From Pseudarthrobacter albicanus (GTDB lineage Bacteria; Actinomycetota; Actinomycetes; Actinomycetales; Micrococcaceae), in NCBI RefSeq assembly GCF_018224015.1, contig NZ_JAGPOT010000004.1, forward strand, positions 62,001-126,000: a stretch of 64,000 nt of DNA. Reading direction: 5' to 3'. The position numbers were made by a program, and so were the translations under genes. This document shows positions 9,970-18,540 of the stretch, one piece after another. The notes beneath the pieces were generated by a model. It searched no databases, was not told the DNA's origin, and worked only from the letters and a program-made list of their open reading frames with translations. Each line of letters begins with the position of its first letter. Positions within the stretch are counted from its first letter, which is position 1.

Positions 9970-10698
9970 TTAGTGCGTATGGCCGGATCGGGAGTTCCCG
10001 CCTCCGGGGACAACGGTGCTCAGGGCGCATTCGACGCCGTGCAAATGCATCCTCATGGCCCGGGATGCGTCGTCGGCTGATCCATTCTCGATGGCAGCGA
10101 AAATCCGGGCGTGCTCTTCACCCGATTCCTTGCGCCGGTCCGCCACGAGGTTGAGGGTATTGGATTGGTTGGCCATGGCGTCGCAGATATCTGACAGGAA
10201 TGTTTCGAAGACGCCGTTGCCGCTGCACCGGGCGATGGTCACGTGGAACTCAGTGTTCAACAGCACCCACTGCTGGAGATCGTCCTCCTCGGCCATCTCC
10301 TCAAGGATTTCGCGCAGAGCCTCCAGGTCTTCGGGACTGCGGCGTTGGGCCGCAAGGCCGGCGGCAGGAACTTCTACGTGGGGACGGGCTTCCACGAGGG
10401 CGCTGGCCGAGTATTTGCCGAGTTTGAGGTCCTGGGCGACTTTATCAGCGATGACAAAGGTGCCCTTGCCCGTGTGGGTGGCGGTCAGTCCCAGTGCGGT
10501 GCACGAGCGCAACGCCTCCCTGACCATCGTGCGGCTCACACCGTACTGCTTGGCAAGCGCTGCCTCCGAGTCGAGGCGGGTACCAACCGGAATCTTGCCG
10601 CCTTCAATGGCCCCCCGGAGCGATGCGAAAACCGCTTCAGCCGCGCCAACGCGTACCACTCGGCCTTGTCTAGCTGTCCAGCTGTCCAACAGGTCCAT
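9970..10698 (-). CDS. GntR-family regulator, FadR/FCD type
   Basis: A 242-aa regulator. Residues about 18-85 form the GntR winged helix (LDSEAALAKQYGVSRTMVREALR, quoted only to place the recognition helix). The rest is an all-helical FCD ligand domain with the metal-site pattern, including NTEFHVTIARCSGN and a later HLHGVE. Such proteins are usually repressors released by an organic acid. The start at 10698 is chosen because homology begins there; upstream codons are low complexity. It lies 178 bases upstream of aspartase on the same strand and is its probable regulator. No operator palindrome could be assigned with confidence. Confidence 0.85.
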   Translation of the reverse strand: MDLLDSWTARQGRVVRVGAAEAVFASLRGAIEGGKIPVGTRLDSEAALAKQYGVSRTMVREALRSCTALGLTATHTGKGTFVIADKVAQDLKLGKYSASALVEARPHVEVPAAGLAAQRRSPEDLEALREILEEMAEEDDLQQWVLLNTEFHVTIARCSGNGVFETFLSDICDAMANQSNTLNLVADRRKESGEEHARIFAAIENGSADDASRAMRMHLHGVECALSTVVPGGGNSRSGHTH

Positions 10699-10845
10699 AT
10701 GAAAACTATGGCATCTGTCACACAGCCTGTCAACGACGCCCCGGAAATGTTGCGCAGGGAACGGCGCCCAGTGGCCCGATTTCAAGGCGTGCGTCCAGTT
10801 GGGCGCTGCTGGTGCTGACCCCTGGTGATGGGGCACCGATAGAAG

Positions 10846-10875
10846 GGACGACGGCGGGAGGCCGCGCCGTCGTCC
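10846..10875. terminator. GACGACGGCG-type hairpin
   Basis: GGACGACGGCG (10846-10856) pairs exactly with CGCCGTCGTCC (10865-10875) and is followed on the plus side by CTTCCTTTTT. It lies between the broken nitrilase gene and the GntR gene, both minus strand. The T tract is on the side that would serve plus-strand transcription, so its working direction is unclear. Confidence 0.45.
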
Positions 10876-10899
10876 GCTTCCTTTTTCCGTGTGCTCGGC

Positions 10900-11530
10900 C
10901 TAGATACTCCTGGCGTTCGCCAGGACCGGCAGCTTTCCGCGGACCTCTGTGATGACGGACGGGTCAATGTCCACGACCACCAGTTCGGGTTCGCGGCCCA
11001 GGGCAACGACGGGAGAGCCAAGCGGGGACACCACCACGCTGTGGCCGATGCCGGTGGGGGCGGTGCCGGCTGACGGCAACCGATACTCGCAGGATCGCCC
11101 TGTCCGCAGGCCACCACGAACGTGGTGCTGTCCACGGCGCGGGCACGGACCAGCAGGTCCCACTGCTCCGCCTTTCCTTCGCCGGCACCCCACGACGCAC
11201 AGACAATGTTGACTTGGGCGCCCGCCCGTGCGTTGGCCGTAAAAAGCGCAGGAAAGCGCACATCGTAGCAGGTGGCGAGGCCTATCACCGTGCCGTTGAC
11301 TTCGAAGGCCACGGGTGACGTGCCGGCGTCCACCGAATCGGACTCGGCGAAGCCGAACGCATCAAACAGGTGGATCTTGTCGTAGGAGGTGTCGATCCCC
11401 GGGCCGGTCACGAGCAGGGTGTTGCGCACCCGGCCGTCGTCTCCCGGGGTGAACATGCCTGCCACGACGGTGATCTCCAGATCCCTGGCTATGTCGCGGA
11501 CGGCCGCGGCCCACGGGCCGTCCAGCGCAG
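10900..11530 (-). pseudogene. Nitrilase-family (carbon-nitrogen hydrolase) gene, 5'-deleted and frameshifted
   Basis: Two frames together encode most of a carbon-nitrogen hydrolase. The part in the first frame runs from LDGPWAAAV through the catalytic lysine region YDKIHLFDAFG and the catalytic cysteine region LATCYDVRFPALF to VACGQGDPAS. Somewhere between about 11075 and 11105 the frame changes, and the second frame carries AGTAPTGIGHSVVVSPLGS to the stop at 10900. The first about 60 residues of the family, including the catalytic glutamate, are absent: homology ends at 11530, where an unrelated gene fragment in the opposite direction begins. No usable start codon or ribosome site exists in frame, so the product is not expected to work. 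Confidence 0.82.
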
Positions 11531-11532
11531 GG

Positions 11533-12126
11533 CGGGAGCAGGAGGAAGTGCAGGCGCACATTGCCGAACTTGGCGTTCCGGGTCCCACCACCACCCCGGC
11601 GCTGTACCCGGTATCGCCCTACCTGGCGCAACAGGTCTCCGAAGTCCGCGTGCAGCACGCACGCACCTCCGGGGAGGCCGAACGGGCCCTGGTCATCACC
11701 GACGAAGGCGTGCTGCTCACCGTCGCGTGCGACCACACGGACCGCGACCTTGAAGTTCACGGGTTGGCCTGGAGCAAGAACGCCAGCCCGGACGTCCTGG
11801 GGCGCAAGGCCTGGCGCCTCGATGATGTGCGGGACCACCTGGACAGGATCACCTTGAAGGGCTGGGTGGGCGAGGGCGACACCCCGGACACCCTGATCCA
11901 GGACAGCTCGCTGGCGGCGCTGCTGACCCCGGACTACTGGCTGGACATCCTCACTAACCGCGGCCTGAACGCACCTGGAACCGTCCTTATCTCCGGCACG
12001 GTGGCCATGACCAGCGGGGTTGACCAGTTTGCCCGCAGCTGGAAAGTGGAAATGAAGGATCCCGTGACCGGCGCCTCCGTGGACGCCCAGTACGTCGTGG
12101 AGAAGATGGCTGAGCCGATCGGCTGA
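11533..12126 (+). pseudogene. DUF2848 (fumarylacetoacetase-like) gene, 5'-deleted
   Basis: From EEVQAHIAELGVPGP onward the plus strand encodes about 197 residues of a DUF2848 protein, a family distantly related to fumarylacetoacetate hydrolase. Typical segments are DHTDRDLEVHGLAWSK and PGTVLISGTVAM. The 5' end is missing: homology starts next to the point where the opposite-strand nitrilase remnant stops. The open frame continues upstream only because it crosses that remnant antisense, so the ATG at 11389 is not credible. A clean terminator hairpin follows at 12149-12182. The natural function of the family is unknown. Confidence 0.78.
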
Positions 12127-12148
12127 TTTACCCTTCAAGCAAAGCCAA

Positions 12149-12182
12149 GAGGACGACGGCGGTGATTCCCGCCGTCGTCCTC
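12149..12182 (+). terminator. Rho-independent terminator after the DUF2848 remnant
   Basis: GAGGACGACGGCGG (12149-12162) pairs perfectly with CCGCCGTCGTCCTC (12169-12182) around a 6-base loop and is followed by GTCTTATTT. It lies 23 bases after the stop at 12126. Confidence 0.75.
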
Positions 12183-12201
12183 GTCTTATTTGCCCAACTG
12201 A

Positions 12202-12249
12202 CTCGCAGTTGTTGCCGTTCTGAGGGCTCAAAACGACAACAACTGCGAG
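12202..12249. repeat. Long REP-like palindrome with 23-base arms
   Basis: CTCGCAGTTGTTGCCGTTCTGAG-type left arm (12202-12224) and its near-exact inverse (12227-12249) differ at two positions and leave a 2-base centre. The outer 13 bases on each side match perfectly. There is no T tract. It is a dispersed-repeat type of element sitting beside gene remnants. Confidence 0.7.
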
Positions 12250-12263
12250 CTACATGGGGGCGG

Positions 12264-12380
12264 TTAGCCCAGCGTCGAGGTGTCGATGACGAAGCGGTAC
12301 CGCATGTCGGAGGCCAGGACGCGTTCGTAGGCGTCGTTAATCTTGCCGGCCGGGATGACTTCGATTTCGGCGCGGAGCTG
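12264..12380 (-). pseudogene. 3' remnant of a zinc-type alcohol dehydrogenase gene
   Basis: The minus strand encodes about 35 residues ending in a stop at 12264: [19 protein letters not shown] followed by a short segment with [12 protein letters not shown]. This is the C-terminal signature of NAD(P)-dependent medium-chain alcohol dehydrogenases. Homology stops near 12380 and the sequence then turns into unrelated DNA before acylphosphatase. It is a truncated leftover and has no start. Confidence 0.7.
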
Positions 12381-12439
12381 GTGTTCGGGAGTTCCTGTTG
12401 TGAGGGGTACTGTCAGGGACCCCCTAGCCGCCGTTGGAA

Positions 12440-12745
12440 CTAGTACCCCACATCGAAGCCGCTGAACTCCCCCGTCGCGGCGGAGAGGGCTTCTTCCACG
12501 TTTTCCACCCGTCCCGGCGCCTCCGGCGAGCGCAGCCAGCGCCGGAACTCCAGCACCACAGCCTGCGGCCCCTCGGCGACGACGGCGACCGAGCCGTCGT
12601 CGTTGTTCCGGACCCTGCCGGTCAGCGCGAGCTCCTCGGCCTTGCGCACCGTCCAGTACCGGAACCCGACGCCCTGCACCACGCCGTCCACCCGCGCCTT
12701 CAGCCGGACAAACTCTCCGGACTCCGCCTCTGGAATCTCAGCCAT
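12440..12745 (-). CDS. acyP: Acylphosphatase
   Basis: A 101-aa cytoplasmic enzyme that hydrolyses acyl phosphates. The family motif [16 protein letters not shown] contains the phosphate-binding loop and the catalytic arginine (Arg29). The second motif, [13 protein letters not shown], supplies the catalytic asparagine. Length is normal for the family. The start at 12745 begins a complete domain; the open frame further upstream is not homologous. It is transcribed away from the plus-strand YegP-type gene, with 187 bases between them. Confidence 0.92.
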   Translation of the reverse strand: MAEIPEAESGEFVRLKARVDGVVQGVGFRYWTVRKAEELALTGRVRNNDDGSVAVVAEGPQAVVLEFRRWLRSPEAPGRVENVEEALSAATGEFSGFDVGY

Positions 12746-12932
12746 GCTCCCAATGTAGCGCCCTGGACAATCCCAAACACCAGACATCATGGGACTTTCG
12801 CCCCTTACGCAGCCGTTGCCCTCCGGGAGAGGCTGATCATTCGCGCTGCGGGAACTCCTCGAGCAGACGGCATCAGCACAAAGACGTGCCCTTACCACCC
12901 GCGGCGGTACTACTGCCAGAAAGGACAAGACG

Positions 12933-13196
12933 ATGGCAGGACAATTTGAGATCTTCATGGACGCGGAGTCGAACGTCAGATTCCGGCTCCTGGGAGCAGA
13001 CGGTACAGTACTGGCCACTTCGACGGCCTTCGAGGACAAACAATCCGCCGCGGACGGCATCATGGCTGTCCGCGAATGCGCCGGCACAGGCCTGATCACG
13101 GAGGCCCGCTCGAACGCGTGGGGCGGGACGGGCCGGACCAGGAAAGGCATCCCGACGCCCGCCCACCGCCGGCACCGGCACTCCCCCGCGGTGTAG
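12933..13196 (+). CDS. YegP-family DUF1508 protein
   Basis: An 87-aa protein with one DUF1508 module. It begins FEIFMDAESNVRFRLLGADG, continues with VLATSTAFEDKQSAADGI and ends in a basic, disordered tail. Many members have two tandem modules; this one has one. The function is unknown, although stress links have been suggested for the family. The ATG has AAGGA seven bases upstream. The gene is 27 bases before the ABC ATPase gene on the same strand. Confidence 0.85.
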   Translation: MAGQFEIFMDAESNVRFRLLGADGTVLATSTAFEDKQSAADGIMAVRECAGTGLITEARSNAWGGTGRTRKGIPTPAHRRHRHSPAV

Positions 13197-13223
13197 TGCT
13201 GTCCGACAAAGTCGGGGGCGGCA

Positions 13224-14210
<987 letters not shown>

Positions 14211-14212
14211 CC

Positions 14213-15475
14213 ATGGCCCGGCACAATCTCGGCACGGTGATCGGCTTCGAGTTCGTCCGCACCGTGACCAAGCGGCGGTTCTGGATCGGAACCCTGGCCG
14301 TGCCCGTCATCATGGCGATCGTGTTCGGGCTGATCTTCCTGAGCAACACCACGACGGACACCGCCGCCGAAGCCCAGAAGAGCGCCCAGTTCAGGATTTC
14401 CTACACGGACGCCTCCGGCCTGGTCACCGCCGGGGACGCCGCGCTCTTCCGCGCCCGGCCGGCCGGCTCCCCGGACGCCGGAATCAGGGCCGTGCAGTCC
14501 GGGACCGTGGACGCGTACTTCGATTTCCCCGCCCACCCGGAATCCACCGCGGTCCGCGTCTACGGAACGGACAGGGGGATCTTCGAAAACGGCAAGTACG
14601 GCGCCGTCGCGCAGGCCATGCTGGCCCGCGCCGTCGAACAGAAAATCGCTTCACCGCAGCTGTCCACGCTCGCCGCCGGCAAGGCACAGATCGACACCGT
14701 CACCTTCGAGGGCTCCCGGGAATCCGGCGGCCTGGGCACCGTGGTTCCGCCGCTGATCTTCCTGGTTATCTTCTACGGCCTGATCGTGCTGCTGGCCGGG
14801 CAGATGCTCAATTCCACCCTCGAGGAGAAGGAAAACCGCGTCACGGAGATGATCCTGACCACCCTGAAGCCCACCACGCTCATCGCGGGCAAGGTGATCG
14901 CGCTGTTCGCGATCGGGCTGTTGCAGATGATCGTGTTCACCTCCCCGATCGTCATCGGCGCCCTGTTCTTCCCCGGCGAGCTGAGCCTCTCCGCCCTGGA
15001 CCTGCCCCCGCTGATCTTCGACCCGGTCCGGATGACCGTCGGCTTCCTGATCCTCGTGGGCGGGTTCGCGCTGTTCACCACCACGCTCGTGGCGATCGGG
15101 GCGGTGATGCCGACGGCCAAGGAAGCCGGCAACTTCATGGGCGTCATGATGGCGCTGATCTTCGTGCCGTTCTACGCCGTGGCCCTGATGGTCTCGGATC
15201 CGCACGCCGTGATCGTGCAGATCTTCACCTACTTCCCTTTCTCCGCCCCGGTCACCGCGCTGCTGCGGAACGGCTTCGGCTCGCTGAACCTGCTCGAGGC
15301 CGGGATCGTGATCGCCATCCTCTTCGGGGGCGCCGCCGTCATGCTCCGCCTGGCCGTGCGGCTCTTCCAGTACGGTTCCATCTCCTACACCTCGAAGGTC
15401 AGCATCCGCACGGCGCTCCGGGGCGGTTCGCGGCGGCCCGGGTCCGGCGCGGCGCCGACGACGCCGGCCGGCTGA
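14213..15475 (+). CDS. ABC-2 type exporter membrane subunit (NatB-like)
   Basis: A 420-aa membrane protein. One hydrophobic segment lies at about residues 23-45. A large extracytoplasmic loop of about 130 residues follows, and then five or six segments in the second half (LIFLVIFYGLIVLLAGQML marks the first). The conserved EEKENRVTEMI motif typical of ABC-2 permeases follows that first segment. It starts two bases after the ATPase gene, so the pair is co-translated and forms one exporter. The substrate is unknown. The tail is Arg/Gly-rich and cytoplasmic. Confidence 0.9.
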   Translation: MARHNLGTVIGFEFVRTVTKRRFWIGTLAVPVIMAIVFGLIFLSNTTTDTAAEAQKSAQFRISYTDASGLVTAGDAALFRARPAGSPDAGIRAVQSGTVDAYFDFPAHPESTAVRVYGTDRGIFENGKYGAVAQAMLARAVEQKIASPQLSTLAAGKAQIDTVTFEGSRESGGLGTVVPPLIFLVIFYGLIVLLAGQMLNSTLEEKENRVTEMILTTLKPTTLIAGKVIALFAIGLLQMIVFTSPIVIGALFFPGELSLSALDLPPLIFDPVRMTVGFLILVGGFALFTTTLVAIGAVMPTAKEAGNFMGVMMALIFVPFYAVALMVSDPHAVIVQIFTYFPFSAPVTALLRNGFGSLNLLEAGIVIAILFGGAAVMLRLAVRLFQYGSISYTSKVSIRTALRGGSRRPGSGAAPTTPAG

Positions 15476-15517
15476 GTTCGGGCTGGATCCCGTCAGGCTG
15501 ACGGGCCCGACGCCCTG

Positions 15518-16525
15518 CTACCGGCTGCCGAGGAAGGTCCGGATCGATTCAGCCATGGTCCTGGCCTGGGTCCAGTGCAGATAGTGTCCGCCGTCGAGAG
15601 GCACGGTTTCGTGGTGTTTGACGTTTTTCAGGATGCTTTCCACCGCCTCGGCCTTGGCGGATGCCGCCGGGGACCCTGCCTCCGAGATAAACGTGAGCAC
15701 GGGCAGTTCGTCGGGATAGCCAACTCCCCTGAGGTCCGCGGCGTTGTTGCCGATCCGTGCGGTCTCGTCGGCGACGGCCTGGTTGCCCAGGTTCCAGCTC
15801 GTCATCAGGCGGATGCGCTCGCGTTCATCCGGTGTATACGCGGTGCCGTCCGGCTCCCCCAGCGCCGGTGCGACCGCGAGGACCGTCCGGGCCATTCCCG
15901 TGATGGACAGCATCCGTTCCACGCCCGATCCTTGCAGCGGCAGCTCCACCGGCCCGCTCGTCGCCGCCGGCACGGTGGGGTCGATCCCGATCACGGCCGC
16001 TACCTCGTTCGGGTACCGGTTGGCGTAGTCGAGCATGTAGAAACCGGCGATCGAGTGCCCCGCCAGGACATATGGCCGGCCGAGGTCCAGCTTCCCGAGC
16101 ACCTCATGGACTTCTGTGCTGATGTTCTTGTTGGTGCGCTCGCTGGCGCTCATGTCGCTGTAGCCGTACCCGAATCCCTCCACCACGATGACGTCGTAGT
16201 CGCCCAGCTCCCGGATCAGCGGGGCGAAGTCCAGCGCGGGCGCGGCCGTGCCCAGGCCGCTGAGGAGCACGATCGGCTGGCCGGGGTGACCGTTCCGGTA
16301 CACATTGACCGTTCCGCCGGCGATCTCCATTCTTTCGCCATAGGGGGTGATGCCGGCCCGTTCCTGCCGCTCCAGGAACCAGTTGCCCGCCGTCGAGACC
16401 AGTCCCAGCCCCACAACGACAAGAGCCAGCAGCGCAAAAACGCGCAGCAGCCGCCGGGACCTCCGCCGACGGCCCGGGGCCGGATCCGTCGGGACAGCGT
16501 TGCTGCGACGGGCAATAATCCCCAT
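15518..16525 (-). CDS. Membrane-anchored alpha/beta hydrolase
   Basis: A 335-aa protein. A basic N terminus is followed by one hydrophobic segment (about 25-45, LRVFALLALVVVGLGLVS), so the catalytic domain is probably outside the membrane. The alpha/beta hydrolase features are the oxyanion strand VLLSGLGTAAP, the nucleophile elbow GHSIAGF and a final catalytic histidine in DGGHYLHWTQ. It resembles proline-iminopeptidase and haloalkane-dehalogenase relatives, but the substrate cannot be told. It converges with the exporter operon on the plus strand. Confidence 0.85.
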   Translation of the reverse strand: MGIIARRSNAVPTDPAPGRRRRSRRLLRVFALLALVVVGLGLVSTAGNWFLERQERAGITPYGERMEIAGGTVNVYRNGHPGQPIVLLSGLGTAAPALDFAPLIRELGDYDVIVVEGFGYGYSDMSASERTNKNISTEVHEVLGKLDLGRPYVLAGHSIAGFYMLDYANRYPNEVAAVIGIDPTVPAATSGPVELPLQGSGVERMLSITGMARTVLAVAPALGEPDGTAYTPDERERIRLMTSWNLGNQAVADETARIGNNAADLRGVGYPDELPVLTFISEAGSPAASAKAEAVESILKNVKHHETVPLDGGHYLHWTQARTMAESIRTFLGSR

Positions 16526-16576
16526 GGCGGGCCTTTCGGTGCGGACAAGCGCGGATCAAGCCCAGCGTACGCCCGG

Positions 16577-16956
16577 CTACTTTCCGGCCGGCCGGAGCGA
16601 GGTGATCATTTTCCGGATGTCCTGATACTCCGGGGTTGCAGCGTAAAGCTCCGCCTTCGCCAGGTACGGCAGCGACGGGTCCCCCGGCGTCGTGTTGTTC
16701 GCCGGGCTGTACGCCTGGCCGAACAGCGCACCGCTGGGCGGCCAGAGGAACAGGTGGAACATCTGGCACGCCGTCGGGCCTGCTTCCTCCGGCATCGTCG
16801 TGATGCCGTCGGCGGCGAGGGTAGTCCGCGACGGCTCCGGTGCCGTGGTGTCTCCCCGGGTTTCGAAGACGTAGCGGGGCACATTGTGGTCGGCGGCACC
16901 GGGTTCGGCGAGCGCCTGCATCGGCTCGGAATCGAACACCTCGTACGGGCCCAGTC
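16577..16956 (-). pseudogene. C-terminal half of a gene split by the Tn3-family transposon
   Basis: The frame begins GLGPYEVFDSEP at the transposon edge and ends with ITSLRPAGK before the stop at 16577. It includes a segment QMFHLFLWPPSGALFG. The matching N-terminal half lies beyond the transposon at about 21552-21777. I know similar proteins only as uncharacterised secreted or lipoproteins of Micrococcaceae. The apparent ATG at 16975 lies inside the transposon terminal repeat and is an artefact of the insertion. Confidence 0.75.
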
Positions 16957-16987
16957 CTCCTATAGCTGTCCTCACCCGACAAGTATC
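16957..16987 (+). repeat. Left terminal inverted repeat of the transposon
   Basis: It begins CTCCTATAGCTGTCC and continues with ACCCGACAAGTA. It matches the inverse of 21521-21551 at 28 of 31 positions, the differences being at positions 16, 17 and 30. Confidence 0.75.
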
Positions 16988-17023
16988 TGATAAGTAACTT
17001 GTACTGGAGGATTGTGAGAGTCG

Positions 17024-17629
17024 TTAGCCTTGGGCGCTGATCCAGTGTTGCGCTTCGATCCCTGCGATGCGCCGGTACAGGGTCGCCCTGGACATGCCCA
17101 TGTCACGTGCCACCTGGATTGCCGGTTCGCCGCCTGCGATGAGGCGGCGGGCGTTTTCGATCTGGCTGTTGGTGAACCGTTCCCGGCGCCCGCCCAGATC
17201 CTTGCCCGCGGCCCTGCGCTTGGACACGGAATCGGTGATCCGTTCCCGCTTGATCTCCAGTTCCATCTGCGCCAGGGCCGCCATGACGGTGAACACCATA
17301 CCGCCCATGGGCGTGCCGGTGTCCACGTCCCCGCCGCCAAGATTCAACACGCGAAGACCGATTCCTCGATCCCGAAGCACTGTGGCCAGCTCCAGCATGT
17401 TGGCGGTGGAGCGCCCGAGCCGGTCCAGTGTGGTGATCACCAGGGTGTCGCCCTCATGCAGGGCATCGAGGGCCGTACCGAAGGCCGGCCTCAACGCCCT
17501 GGCACCGCTGACCCCATGGTCGATGTAGAGGTCATCCCGGCGCACCCCGGCAGCCAGCAGGTCCGCGATCTGCCGGTCGGTGTCCTGTGCCCGGCTCGAT
17601 ACCCGGGCGTATCCGATCAGCTTGCCCAT
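17024..17629 (-). CDS. tnpR: Serine recombinase / resolvase (TnpR)
   Basis: A 201-aa small serine recombinase. The catalytic serine is Ser11 in IGYARVSS. The conserved arginine region ITTLDRLGRS lies in the middle of the catalytic domain, followed by the long dimer helix and a C-terminal helix-turn-helix (QVARDMGMSRATLYRRI). It should resolve transposition cointegrates at a res site in the adjoining noncoding stretch. The start at 17629 is set by GGAGG five bases upstream; the frame to 17734 lacks homology. It reads toward the left end of the transposon. Confidence 0.92.
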   Translation of the reverse strand: MGKLIGYARVSSRAQDTDRQIADLLAAGVRRDDLYIDHGVSGARALRPAFGTALDALHEGDTLVITTLDRLGRSTANMLELATVLRDRGIGLRVLNLGGGDVDTGTPMGGMVFTVMAALAQMELEIKRERITDSVSKRRAAGKDLGGRRERFTNSQIENARRLIAGGEPAIQVARDMGMSRATLYRRIAGIEAQHWISAQG

Positions 17630-17967
17630 TTTCGCCTCCAGAGTGTCCCGCAACGGTGGTTGACTATGGCAACTCCACCCCTTGCTTACGGGACATGTAG
17701 CAAGACACCCGAGTCGTTGAAGCGTCAAGGACATCGAATGTCTCGACTACCAGTCTTGCAACCCATGGGATGCAAGACAGCCGCGTGAGCCAGCGGGGCC
17801 GCCGCCCTTTTCAGCAGACGACTACACAGAATGTCAGAAGACGTTTACGCAAGCGGCGAGGCCGCCAATATAACGGCGGCATTGACACCGAGGGCAGCGG
17901 GGACTTGAATGTGGTTGCACGCAGGGATTCGTGGTTGCCGGCGGCACCGATACGAGGGAGTGGAACA
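17630..17967. other. Noncoding region with probable res site
   Basis: These 338 bases between the resolvase and the cupin gene contain no supported gene. In Tn3-family elements the res recombination site normally lies next to tnpR. Here the visible candidate is the 26-base palindrome at 17753-17778 with the preceding 100 bases. Confidence 0.5.
17753..17778. repeat. 26-base palindrome upstream of the cupin gene
   Basis: GTCTTGCA and TGCAAGAC flank the self-complementary centre CCCATGGG, with one mismatched pair. A related sequence lies at 18490-18514, on the other side of the cupin gene. It may be part of res or a cassette boundary. Confidence 0.6.
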
Positions 17968-18267
17968 ATGGCGGAAGATGCGGTCAAGGTTGCACCGGAG
18001 GTCTACAAGGTCGTGCTCGAGAACGACCAGGTCCGGGTGCTGGAAGCGCGGCTGGCGCCGGGGGCGAAGACCGACGTTCACGGTCACCCGGCGCTCGTGG
18101 CCATCATGCTTGAGTCGGCCAAGGTCCGGTTCTCGGAATCGGGCGGCGAAACGACGGAGTTGGAATTACCCGCCGGGCAGCCGATGTACCTGCCGGCGAC
18201 CGAGCACACATCGGAGAACACCGGCGACAGCGAACTGCACGGCTATCTCGTCGAACTCAAGCGGTAG
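17968..18267 (+). CDS. Small cupin-domain protein (transposon cargo)
   Basis: A 99-aa single-domain beta-barrel protein. The cupin pattern is visible as VHGHPALVAIMLE (metal-binding histidines), the central beta strands, and a second motif around MYLPATEHTSENTG. Such small cupins bind metals or small ligands; the function here is unknown. The ATG at 17968 has GGAG eight bases upstream. The gene is transcribed opposite to both tnpR and tnpA and is the only passenger gene of the transposon. It is bracketed by two related palindromic sequences. Confidence 0.8.
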   Translation: MAEDAVKVAPEVYKVVLENDQVRVLEARLAPGAKTDVHGHPALVAIMLESAKVRFSESGGETTELELPAGQPMYLPATEHTSENTGDSELHGYLVELKR

Positions 18268-18439
18268 AACGCTGACCCACGCGGACCTGGTCCTCTATGG
18301 GGTCGTCAGGGCAGCCCCCAATGACGCTCCCGGACTCTCCTGTCACGGGACAGCGCCGAACAAGTGGCGCCGGCGGTTTGTTGATCAAAACACTGTCAGA
18401 AGTCCTATGCACAACACCGGCCCTGCCCCGTCAAGTGGT

Positions 18440-18467
18440 GCAACCGTCTTGTAAAAAAGACGGTTGC
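18440..18467. repeat. Perfect 11-bp stem-loop
   Basis: GCAACCGTCTT and AAGACGGTTGC are separated by GTAAAA. No T tract follows on either strand. It lies between the cupin and transposase genes, in 273 bases without a gene. Confidence 0.55.
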
Positions 18468-18540
18468 CCCGACTGTCTCACCCGACCGCCTTGCATCCAA
18501 TGGGATGGGAGGCAGTTGAGTTGGCAGGCATGGTTCATAG

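Noticed and set aside
18440-18467. Hairpin as the cupin gene terminator
   Set aside because: No T tract follows on the plus strand and it lies 170 bases past the stop; function left open.
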